Positions 1 to 6,512 of a DNA stretch of 12,318 nucleotides are shown here, in pieces. The notes below the pieces were generated by a model. That model did not search any database. It saw nothing but the letters and a program-made list of their open reading frames with translations, and was not told the DNA's origin. The position numbers and the translations under genes are program-made. The DNA is taken from the NCBI GenBank assembly GCA_025924755.1, contig JAICHT010000088.1, forward strand, positions 1 through 12,318. The letters are read 5' to 3'. This DNA is from Chitinophagaceae bacterium. GTDB lineage: Bacteria > Bacteroidota > Bacteroidia > Chitinophagales > Chitinophagaceae. Position 1 is the stretch's first letter; each line of letters starts with the position of its first letter.

Positions 1-294
1 GGATGCCGCATGGATCACTTTTATTATCAATCTCATGAAATGAGTTGATAGCAGTGCGATAAAAAAGGCTGGGCTGATACGAAATTAAATTGAATTTAAA
101 ATACCGTCGCTTTAATGAGTTACGTTAACAATTCATTATTTCTATCTATATACTTAACATTAAGCTACTCCGTTTTTGATGCAGTATGCAATGAATAAAT
201 ATTTAAACAAAATTTATTTTTCAACCCAACCATTAAAATTATTGGTACATCTTAGCCATAAGTAGCATTAGCTGAAACACTTTAATAAAAAGGT
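1..294. other. Leader region before the redox cassette, no gene seen
   Basis: No convincing gene lies here. All three forward frames are open from the left edge for only 11 to 15 codons before a stop, so the end of a gene from outside the window could lie in the first 48 bases, but nothing identifies one. The remainder is AT-rich and presumably carries the promoter of the cassette that starts at 295. I found no exact TAnnTTTG element on the + strand. A purine-rich AAAAAGG lies just before the Rieske start codon. Confidence 0.4.
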
Positions 295-723
295 ATGGAC
301 AGAAAAGAATTTTTATCATTACTTGGATTTAGTACGGCCTCTGCTGCATTGGTGAGCTGCTTAGGTGGTTGCAAAAAGGATGCGGCCGCTTCTGCTGCAA
401 ATACTACGGGCCCAGCCGGTGTAGACTTTACACTGGATATATCGCAACCGGCTAACGCAGCTTTGCAAACAAATGGCGGCTATTTGTACAGCCATAATAT
501 TATAGTTGCTAAAACAGTAAATGGAGACTATATAGCAGTACAGCAATCCTGCACCCATGAACAGTTTACATTAGCTTACGAAGCATCTCAACACCTTTTT
601 TATTGCGATGGCCATGGTGCTACTTATTCGGAAACTGGCGCTGTAACCGGAGGCCCTGCACCCAGAAACCTGACTACCTATAAAACACAGTTGAGCGGCA
701 ATATGTTAAGAGTTTATTCATAA
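295..723 (+). CDS. Rieske [2Fe-2S] domain lipoprotein
   Basis: A 142-residue protein with a Rieske iron-sulfur domain, expected to carry one electron outside the cytoplasm. Box 1 is C86-T-H88 and box 2 is C104-D-G-H107, so the ligands have the classic C-x-H, 15 residues, C-x2-H spacing with two Cys and two His. A G-G-P-A-P loop (119-123) resembles the Pro loop that covers the cluster. The N-terminus DRKEFL resembles a twin-arginine signal with the second Arg replaced by Lys. It is followed by a hydrophobic stretch and two possible lipoboxes, LVSC (Cys22) and LGGC (Cys26). The extra Cys pair that forms a disulfide in cytochrome bc1/b6f Rieske proteins is missing from the boxes, which fits a ferredoxin-like or stand-alone Rieske protein. 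It is the first of five same-strand genes, 74 bases before the thioredoxin gene. The fold is secure; partner and function are inferred. Confidence 0.85.
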   Translation: MDRKEFLSLLGFSTASAALVSCLGGCKKDAAASAANTTGPAGVDFTLDISQPANAALQTNGGYLYSHNIIVAKTVNGDYIAVQQSCTHEQFTLAYEASQHLFYCDGHGATYSETGAVTGGPAPRNLTTYKTQLSGNMLRVYS

Positions 724-797
724 ATCGCTGATTGTAGTAACTGGCATCAGAGTTGAATACTATTAATTATTGCTCGTATCTTATAAATTATTACCTC

Positions 798-1232
798 ATG
801 AAATTACTTTTTGTTCTACTTTCTGCATGGCTTTTTACCGCATCGCCGGTATGGCTTACCAACTTTGAAACGGCAAAAACAGAAGCGGCAACCTCTAATA
901 AGTTAATCATTCTTAACTTCTCCGGCTCTGACTGGTGCGGCCCGTGTATTCGGTTGCGGAAAGAAATATTTGAATCAGATGCATTTACCAAGTATGCCGC
1001 TGATAACCTGGAGCTGGTAAACGCTGATTTTCCAAGATTAAAAAAACATGAGTTGCCAAAAGAGCAAATAAAGCAGAATGACGAGTTAGCAGATAAATAC
1101 AACCCCAAAGGAAGATTTCCATATACGTTACTACTGGATGCCCAAGGCAAGGTTTTAAAAACATGGGATGGATTTCCGGATGAAACGGCTGAAAAATTCA
1201 TAGACGAAATTAATGCTGCGCATGCTCATTAA
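798..1232 (+). CDS. Exported thioredoxin-fold protein (CGPC)
   Basis: A 144-residue thioredoxin-like protein. The ATG at 798 is preferred because it gives a Lys followed by a hydrophobic signal segment (residues 3-15); an in-frame TTG at 753 would bury this behind 15 polar residues. After the signal come the strand LIILNF, the active site W46-C47-G-P-C50, and further on the cis-Pro segment R-F-P-Y, then a typical TLLLDAQGKVL strand-turn-strand. The layout is that of the short thioredoxin_7 type. It probably acts in the periplasm as a thiol reductant or disulfide exchanger, perhaps for Cys-containing neighbours such as the DUF4266 lipoprotein; that partnership is inference. The stop lies 16 bases before the preferred ApbE start, consistent with one transcript. 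Confidence 0.85.
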   Translation: MKLLFVLLSAWLFTASPVWLTNFETAKTEAATSNKLIILNFSGSDWCGPCIRLRKEIFESDAFTKYAADNLELVNADFPRLKKHELPKEQIKQNDELADKYNPKGRFPYTLLLDAQGKVLKTWDGFPDETAEKFIDEINAAHAH

Positions 1233-1248
1233 TCTGGCAAAGGAAGAA

Positions 1249-2175
1249 ATGGTATTACATAAAAAAGTGTTGCGCTTAATGGGCAACCGCTTTGAAATTA
1301 GCGTGGTGAGCGATCACCCAATATGGGCTGAAACCTGTATTAATAATGCCATAGAAGAAATTAGCCGCATTGAAAAATTATTAACCACCTTTAACGAGAG
1401 CAGTCAGACCAACGAAATAAATCAAAATGCCGGCATCCGGCCAGTTAAGGTTGATAAAGAAGTATATGACTTAATTGAACGGTCGCTGCGCATATCAAAA
1501 CTTACACAAGGTGCATTTGATATTACGTATGGTTCTATTGATAAGCGTCTCGGGAACTTTGATACGAACATGAAAGCTTTGCCAGACAAGAAAGTGGCAA
1601 AGCAAATGGTGCGGCTGATTAATTACCGTAACGTACTATTAGATGAAGATACCTGCACAGTCTTTTTAAAAGAAAGGGGTATGCGTATTGGCTTTGGTGG
1701 CATTGGTAAAGGATATGCAGCCGACTGTGCTAAAAAAGTTTTACAACAAAAAGGAATAGCAAGTGGCGTAGTAAATGCTGCCGGCGACCTAATCACATGG
1801 GGATTGCAACCGAATGAGCAACCCTGGACCGTTGGCATTGCCGACCCAAATGCAAAGCAACATCCTTTTTCCTATCTCGATATCAGCAATATGGCAGTAG
1901 CCACTTCCGGCACTTACGAAAAATTTGCATTGATTAACGGAAAGAAATATTCTCACACTATTGATCCTAAAACCGGTTACCCGGTTACGGGTATCAAAAG
2001 CGTTACGGTTATATGCCCAAGTGCCGAATTGGCCGATGCAATGGCTACTCCTATTATGGTTATGGGCATCAAAGCCGGCCTTGATATGGTGAACCAGATA
2101 AAGGGAATTGCCTGTATTATTATTGATGATAACGACCATTTATTTTCTTCCAAAAACATAAAAATTTCTTTTTAA
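1249..2175 (+). CDS. apbE: FAD:protein FMN transferase, ApbE family
   Basis: ApbE enzymes split FAD and attach FMN through a phosphoester bond to Ser or Thr of exported redox proteins. From the ATG at 1249 the protein has 308 residues. Family landmarks are present: MGNRFEI near the start, GFGGIGKGYAAD (148-159), NAAGD (176-180), ATSGTYE (218-224), HTIDPKTGYPV (236-246), and the Mg-binding pair D263 and T267 in ADAMAT. An in-frame ATG at 1213 exists and would overlap the thioredoxin gene by 20 bases. The 1249 start is preferred because AGGAAG precedes it and because the family-like sequence begins there. Neither start gives a signal peptide or lipobox, which is unusual, since most ApbE proteins are exported lipoproteins. 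Its stop overlaps the next start (TAATG). No neighbour in the window carries a canonical D-G-x-S/T-G-A-T acceptor motif, so the substrate is unknown. Confidence 0.9.
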   Translation: MVLHKKVLRLMGNRFEISVVSDHPIWAETCINNAIEEISRIEKLLTTFNESSQTNEINQNAGIRPVKVDKEVYDLIERSLRISKLTQGAFDITYGSIDKRLGNFDTNMKALPDKKVAKQMVRLINYRNVLLDEDTCTVFLKERGMRIGFGGIGKGYAADCAKKVLQQKGIASGVVNAAGDLITWGLQPNEQPWTVGIADPNAKQHPFSYLDISNMAVATSGTYEKFALINGKKYSHTIDPKTGYPVTGIKSVTVICPSAELADAMATPIMVMGIKAGLDMVNQIKGIACIIIDDNDHLFSSKNIKISF

Positions 2176-2405
2176 TGATATATAAACAATGGGCAACTGG
2201 AAAAGCATTGCTGGCAATAGGGTGTGTGCTTAGCCTGAGTGCCTGCCAAACAGTAAAGGAGTATCAGAAAAACCGGCTGAACGATGCAGAAATGGAATTA
2301 TCAACCCGTAAAGTTCAAAAATTTGAACTCAATTTTCAGGCGTACCGCGAAGGCGCGTCCGGTGCTAATGGCGGAAAAACCGGCGGGGGCTGTGGCTGTA
2401 ATTAA
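2175..2405 (+). CDS. DUF4266 small lipoprotein
   Basis: A 76-residue lipoprotein of the DUF4266 family. A basic and hydrophobic signal (residues 4-20) leads to the lipobox L-S-A-C with Cys24 as the predicted lipidated residue. The mature part is only about 53 residues: a charged, probably helical stretch (25-56), then Y-R-E-G-A-S-G (57-63), a Gly-rich run and the terminal C73-G-C75-N76. From memory, a tail of the form REGASGG followed by GGGCGCN is the hallmark of the family. No function is known to me. The terminal Cys pair could bind a metal, be a thioredoxin substrate, or be modified. The start overlaps the ApbE stop by one base, which implies translational coupling and supports a joint role with ApbE. 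Confidence 0.85.
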   Translation: MIYKQWATGKALLAIGCVLSLSACQTVKEYQKNRLNDAEMELSTRKVQKFELNFQAYREGASGANGGKTGGGCGCN

Positions 2406-2428
2406 TCAGAAAAAAGTAATTTATTAAT

Positions 2429-3637
2429 ATGAGAAAAATTTCGTTGAGCGTTTTAGGAATGTACTTTAGTATACTGAGTGCTTTTTCACAAACTACTGTA
2501 GATTCAAGCCAATATAAAAGCAAGAGATTAACTGTAGATGAAATAAATTTCGTATCGGGGTATTATCACCAGGATGGCAATCATTCTGCAGTAACCGGAG
2601 GTGTAGGCACTGAAAACCTTACCGACTTTGCAAATACGATTGAACTTAAAATGTCGAAGTATGATAGCAAATTACGCAAGCGCAGCCTTGGCCTCGAAAT
2701 GGGAATAGACCACTACACCTCTGCTTCTTCTGATAAAATTGATCCCAGGACCATATCATCGGCTTCTATGTCCGATACGCGTTTTTATCCTTCTGCTTCC
2801 TGGAGCATTCAAAACGAAGAAAAGCGAACCACTTTTGGTATTACCGGAGCTTTTTCTAAAGAATATGATTATACTTCTTACGGCGCAGGGCTAAACTTTA
2901 CCAAAGCTTCAAAGAATAACAACAGGGAATTCACCGCCAAACTACAAACCTACTTTGATCAATGGAAAGTTATATATGCTTATGAACTAAAACCTGCCGG
3001 TTATGGTTCGGGTGCCGAACACGATGACAGAACCTTGTTCAATTCGCCACGCGATTCCTATAGCGGTTCTTTTTCTTTATCGCAGGTTGTAAATCAGCGT
3101 TTACAAATAGCAATTGTGGCAGAGCCTACCTATCAACATGGATTACTGGCTACTAAATATCAAAGGGTATATTTTACAGATGGTTCGGAACGTGCTGAAA
3201 CACTGCCTGGCAGCCGTTTTAAGCTTCCACTGGGGATCAGGGCCAATTACTTTTTAGGCGACCGTTTCATTCTGCGAAGCTTTTACAGGTATTACCAGGA
3301 TAACTGGGGATTGAAAGCCCATACTATTGATTTGGAAATGCCTGTTAAGTTAACGTCATTTGTATCGATCAGTCCATTCTATCGTTTTTATAGTCAAAAT
3401 GCAGTAACCTATTTTGCGCCTTATGCACAGCATGATGCCAGCGAAAATTATTATACCAGCGATTACGATCTTTCAAAATTTACCAGCAATTATGTGGGTG
3501 CTGGTATTCGGTTAGCTCCTCCTAAAGGAGTGTTTGGAATACAACAGTGGGCCAGTGCAGAATTGCGATATGGACATTATAGCAGAAGCGATGGTTTACA
3601 ATCCAATCAATTAAGTCTGCATATTAAATTAAAATAA
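2429..3637 (+). CDS. DUF3570 outer-membrane beta-barrel protein
   Basis: A 402-residue DUF3570 protein. An N-terminal signal peptide (cleavage likely after AFS, near residue 20) is followed by the family's conserved opening: YYHQDGNHSAVTGG (45-58), then GTENLTD and DHYTSASSDKID (94-105). The rest alternates polar and aromatic residues in short amphipathic strands rich in Tyr, Phe and Trp, as in outer-membrane barrels. The last residue is Lys and not the usual Phe, although the final strand LSLHIKLK still alternates. It begins 24 bases after the DUF4266 stop and is followed by a hairpin terminator, so it closes the operon. DUF3570 and DUF4266 genes are familiar neighbours. The role is unknown; an outer-membrane anchor or channel for the redox module is my inference. 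Confidence 0.85.
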   Translation: MRKISLSVLGMYFSILSAFSQTTVDSSQYKSKRLTVDEINFVSGYYHQDGNHSAVTGGVGTENLTDFANTIELKMSKYDSKLRKRSLGLEMGIDHYTSASSDKIDPRTISSASMSDTRFYPSASWSIQNEEKRTTFGITGAFSKEYDYTSYGAGLNFTKASKNNNREFTAKLQTYFDQWKVIYAYELKPAGYGSGAEHDDRTLFNSPRDSYSGSFSLSQVVNQRLQIAIVAEPTYQHGLLATKYQRVYFTDGSERAETLPGSRFKLPLGIRANYFLGDRFILRSFYRYYQDNWGLKAHTIDLEMPVKLTSFVSISPFYRFYSQNAVTYFAPYAQHDASENYYTSDYDLSKFTSNYVGAGIRLAPPKGVFGIQQWASAELRYGHYSRSDGLQSNQLSLHIKLK

Positions 3638-3671
3638 TCAGCAACTCTTCATAGCATGGTTTTGGTTTAAA

Positions 3672-3701
3672 AAGAGCTTCTGTATCTACAGAGGCTTTTT
3701 T
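3672..3701 (+). terminator. Rho-independent terminator of the redox cassette
   Basis: An inverted repeat (3672-3684 with 3687-3699, core GCTTCTGTA against TACAGAGGC, two G-U pairs) is followed by a run of T, 34 bases after the DUF3570 stop. It marks the end of the five-gene unit. Confidence 0.85.
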
Positions 3702-3758
3702 CATAAACTATTGATTTACTAAAATCAGAATTTTGATAGTATTCAAATTATTAAAACT

Positions 3759-3900
3759 ATGGTGTTTAAAAAATTTGCGGAAAGGCTCAGCCATCTTGCT
3801 CCGGTGGTAGCAGCCTGCCAGCTAATAGAGCCCATTCCCGGCGCAACTATCCTGCTGTAGGAAGGATCGCCTCCTGCTGACCTATTACCCGATAAACACC
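3759..3900. other. GC-rich island closed by an inverted repeat; possible structured RNA
   Basis: The block is clearly richer in GC than its surroundings. Perfect 8-base arms, GGTGTTTA (3761-3768) and TAAACACC (3893-3900), enclose it. Inside are two further possible stems: GGCTC (3785-3789) with GAGCC (3826-3830), and ATCCT (3849-3853) with AGGAT (3863-3867). Together they could form a three-way junction. TCCTGCTG occurs twice in its right half. A 33-codon frame starts at 3759 on the + strand, and a longer open frame crosses it on the other strand, but neither looks like a known protein. It could be a structured RNA, a small gene or a relic of a small mobile element. No known riboswitch class was recognised. 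Confidence 0.3.
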
Positions 3901-4030
3901 CACACCAAAATAAAAAGAGCAAAAAATTCGTAATTAAAGGAAACTTTAAAAATAATATTGCCTCAAAATGCTTGCTTCGGTTATTTAAATAAAGCAGCTT
4001 CACATTACTACTTTTATTTTTAATTCATTA

Positions 4031-4090
4031 CAAGATTATTACCGGAGATTTACTAAAGATTATTTTTAAAATGGAGCTGGTAAAATCTTG
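4031..4090. repeat. Long imperfect hairpin upstream of htpG
   Basis: CAAGATTATTACC (4031-4043) and GGTAAAATCTTG (4079-4090) pair over 12 base pairs with a single bulged A (4038), leaving a 35-base AT-rich loop. It lies 164 bases before the htpG start. It could be an RNA structure in a long leader or a DNA site; there is no T-run, so it is not a terminator. Confidence 0.4.
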
Positions 4091-4253
4091 ATGAAATGTA
4101 AGATTGCATATAAGCTGGGTAATAATACCATTAGCTTTATGATCTTATTTTCAAATCAACAATAGCTTTATATGCCAATATGACAATCTAACTTATTTGG
4201 AACATCACTTGTTAATAGCTACTTCATAATAATTACCTACAATTTTTAATACT

Positions 4254-6140
4254 ATGCAGGAAAAAGGAACGATATCAATTCATACGGAAAACATTTTCCC
4301 AATCATTAAAAAGTTCTTGTATTCAGACAACGAGATCTTCTTGCGGGAACTGGTTTCTAATGCAGTAGATGCTACCCAAAAAGTTAAACGGCTAGCGTCT
4401 TTAGGACAATACAATAAAGATTTAGGAAATTTAAAAGTGTCAATATCCTTTGATGAAGCCAAAAAAACCATCACCGTTTCCGACAACGGTATTGGCATGA
4501 CGGGAGAAGAAATAAAAAAGTATATCAACCAGATTGCTTTTTCGGGCGCTACGGAGTTTATGGAAAAGTTTAAAGAGGCTAAAGATGCCAACGAAATTAT
4601 TGGTCGTTTCGGCTTGGGATTTTATTCTGCTTTTATGGTGGCAGATAAAGTAGAAATTGAGACGCTATCTTACCAGGATGGCGCTGAGCCTGTAAGATGG
4701 ATTTGTGACGGAAGCACAGAATTTGAAATAAGTGAAGGCACAAGAACACACCGGGGCACAGATGTGATACTGTATATTAACCCTGAATCTGAAGAATTTT
4801 TAAACCAGTATAAACTCCAGGAAATACTTGATAAATATTGTAAGTTCCTACCGGTTCCTATTATGTTTGGAACTAAAACAGAACAGGAACCTGACGGAGA
4901 AGATGCAGAGGGAAAACCGAAATACAAATCGGTTGAAGTGGATAATATCATCAATAATACTTCGCCGATATGGACGAAAGCACCAGGGGAACTGTCCGAC
5001 GAAGATTATCTTAATTTTTATAAAGAACTTTACCCGCTTTCCGAAGACCCACTGTTTTGGATTCACCTGAATGTGGATTATCCGTTTAATTTAACAGGCG
5101 TCCTGTATTTTCCAAAAGTGAAGAATGATTTTGATTTGCAACGAAATAAAATCAAGCTCTTCTCCAGGCAGGTGTTTATTACCGACGAAGTAAAAGATAT
5201 TGTACCCGAGTTTTTAATGCTGCTGCACGGTGTAATAGATTCACCTGATATTCCGCTAAATGTTTCCCGCAGCTTTTTGCAGGCAGATAGCAATGTAAAA
5301 AAGATTAACAGCTATATTACCAAAAAAGTGGCCGATAAACTGGCTGAACTTTTCAGAAAAGACCGTAAATCTTACGAAGAAAAATGGAACGACATCGGGC
5401 TGTTTGTAAAATATGGAATGATAAGCGAAGAAAAATTCTATGAAAAGGCAAAAGATTTTGCACTGCTTACCAATACTAAAAACGAATATTATACACTAGA
5501 AGAATACCGTGAAAAAGTAAAAGAAACACAGACCGATAAAGATGGCAACTGCGTGTATTTATATACTAACGATCCGGCAAAACAAGATAGTTTTATACAG
5601 GCAGCCAACAAAAAAGGATATGATGTGCTGCTGATGAATTCGCCAATAGACAACCATTTTATAAATCAACTGGAACATAAGCTGGAAAAGACTTCTCTGA
5701 AACGAGTGGACGCAGATGTGATTGACAAATTAATAACAAAAGAAGAAAACTTAACGCACGAACTCACCGAAGAAGAGGCTTCGAAAATTAAACAAATATT
5801 TGAAAAAGCCATCAGCAAACCCAATATGACTGTGGAAGTGGAAGGCCTGCATGCAGAAGCCTTACCGGTTACAATTACTATGGACGAATTTATGCGCCGC
5901 ATGAAAGACATGGCACGCATGGGCGGCGGTGCTATGAACTTTTATGGCTCTTTGCCGGATAACTACAAAGTAGCTATAAACGGAAATCATAAACTGGTAG
6001 GACGTATTTTGAATACTGAAAACGAGGAAACGCAAACCCAGCTTGCAAAACAGGCTTTTGACCTTGCCTTATTATCGCAAGGCATGCTTACGGGTGCAGA
6101 CCTTACAGAGTTTGTAAACCGAAGTGTAAGCTTAATTTAA
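4254..6140 (+). CDS. htpG: Molecular chaperone HtpG (Hsp90 family)
   Basis: A 628-residue bacterial Hsp90, close to the 624 of E. coli. It is an ATP-driven cytoplasmic homodimeric chaperone that remodels client proteins, often with DnaK. The N-terminal GHKL ATPase domain shows E32 and N36 in RELVSNAVDA, D77 in SDNGIGM, and the lid and glycine motif G117-R-F-G-L-G122. The middle domain carries R339 in NVSRSFLQAD, the equivalent of the catalytic Arg336 of E. coli. The C-terminal dimerisation domain contains MDEFMRRMKDMARMGGG, with the Met-rich run expected there. All key residues are intact. The ATG at 4254 gives the standard N-terminus. It is transcribed alone and ends at a strong terminator. 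No CIRCE-type element was seen upstream. Confidence 0.97.
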   Translation: MQEKGTISIHTENIFPIIKKFLYSDNEIFLRELVSNAVDATQKVKRLASLGQYNKDLGNLKVSISFDEAKKTITVSDNGIGMTGEEIKKYINQIAFSGATEFMEKFKEAKDANEIIGRFGLGFYSAFMVADKVEIETLSYQDGAEPVRWICDGSTEFEISEGTRTHRGTDVILYINPESEEFLNQYKLQEILDKYCKFLPVPIMFGTKTEQEPDGEDAEGKPKYKSVEVDNIINNTSPIWTKAPGELSDEDYLNFYKELYPLSEDPLFWIHLNVDYPFNLTGVLYFPKVKNDFDLQRNKIKLFSRQVFITDEVKDIVPEFLMLLHGVIDSPDIPLNVSRSFLQADSNVKKINSYITKKVADKLAELFRKDRKSYEEKWNDIGLFVKYGMISEEKFYEKAKDFALLTNTKNEYYTLEEYREKVKETQTDKDGNCVYLYTNDPAKQDSFIQAANKKGYDVLLMNSPIDNHFINQLEHKLEKTSLKRVDADVIDKLITKEENLTHELTEEEASKIKQIFEKAISKPNMTVEVEGLHAEALPVTITMDEFMRRMKDMARMGGGAMNFYGSLPDNYKVAINGNHKLVGRILNTENEETQTQLAKQAFDLALLSQGMLTGADLTEFVNRSVSLI

Positions 6141-6142
6141 TA

Positions 6143-6182
6143 CTATAAAAAAGGCCTGCTAATAAACAGGCCTTTTTTATAG
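6143..6182. terminator. Bidirectional terminator between htpG and the minus-strand genes
   Basis: A perfect 16-base inverted repeat (6143-6158 with 6167-6182, core AGGCCTG/CAGGCCT) surrounds an 8-base loop. Six A on one side and six T on the other give a T-run after the hairpin in both directions. It can end htpG from the left and the convergent 75-residue gene from the right. Confidence 0.92.
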
Positions 6183-6241
6183 TTAGGTTTTAAGTTGCCT
6201 ATATAAAAGTAAAACATGAAAAAAGTGTGAACTGGCATGGT

Positions 6242-6469
6242 TTATACCAGGTATTTATACACCTGTTTTCTATAAGCCTCCAGGTCTTCTGCAGTAGTTA
6301 TTTCGTCAAATTTTTCTGATCGTCCATCTGCATATTGCCTCACTAATATCACTATTTCACCACCAACAATTATTCGCCTGGCTTTTGTAAAAATCTTATC
6401 CAGTACATCTGTATATTTGTAAGTTTGCAATTCCTCAATTTCACTTACATTAATTTCAAAAGCCTCCAT
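6242..6469 (-). CDS. Small protein of unknown function (75 aa)
   Basis: I do not recognise this protein. It has 75 residues and is acidic overall with Lys/Arg patches. It has no signal peptide, no membrane segment and no Cys or His. The order appears to be helix (KYTDVLDKIFTKA), a beta hairpin (RIIVGGEIVILVRQYADGRSEKF) and a C-terminal helix (TAEDLEAYRKQVYKYL), suggesting a compact cytoplasmic alpha/beta fold. The start lies 43 bases after the stop of the transglutaminase-like gene, with no terminator between, so the two are probably transcribed together and end at 6143-6182. It is believed to be a real gene because its reading frame fills the space, its composition is protein-like and its position is operonic. 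Confidence 0.65.
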   Translation of the reverse strand: MEAFEINVSEIEELQTYKYTDVLDKIFTKARRIIVGGEIVILVRQYADGRSEKFDEITTAEDLEAYRKQVYKYLV

Positions 6470-6512
6470 ATATAAAATGCTATTTCGTAAAAATGTTAGG
6501 GATAAAGATAAA

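Larger units (their letters stand above)
3702..4253. other. Gene-free region before htpG
   Basis: About 550 AT-rich bases with no protein gene I can defend. It holds a conspicuous GC-rich island (3759-3900), a perfect 12-base palindrome TTATTTAAATAA (3981-3992), and a long hairpin (4031-4090). The htpG promoter must lie in its right half. TAGCTTTA occurs twice there (near 4133 and 4163) and is one base away from the TAnnTTTG element, but neither copy has a well-spaced TTG, so I do not call the promoter. Confidence 0.5.

Noticed and set aside
605..624. D-G-H-G-A-T in the Rieske protein looks like the FMN acceptor motif of ApbE substrates.
   Set aside because: It is one residue short of the motif and the His is the Rieske box 2 ligand (C104-D-G-H107), so the iron-sulfur explanation is sufficient.
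1213..1249. Thioredoxin and ApbE frames overlap, suggesting a frameshifted or programmed fusion.
   Set aside because: Both proteins look complete, no slippery sequence is evident, and a good start for ApbE lies after the thioredoxin stop.
3796..3818. CCGGTGGTAGCAGCC resembles helix 8 of the signal recognition particle RNA.
   Set aside because: The GGAA tetraloop and the opposite CAGG strand are missing, so the characteristic hairpin cannot form.
3743..4003. An 86-codon minus-strand frame with a hydrophobic segment.
   Set aside because: It crosses the GC-rich structured island, has no recognisable domain, and the apparent membrane stretch comes from AT-rich codons such as TTT and TTA; I treat it as chance.
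4118..4129. GGTAATAAT near 4118 is the complement of ATTATTACC at 4035, a second possible pairing for the htpG-upstream hairpin.
   Set aside because: Only nine AT-rich bases pair, and the 12-pair alternative with 4079-4090 is clearly better.
4828..5070. Open frames of about 60 to 136 codons on both strands inside htpG, apbE, the histidine kinase and the other genes.
   Set aside because: They lie wholly within well-supported genes, lack protein-like sequence and domains, and are expected by chance.
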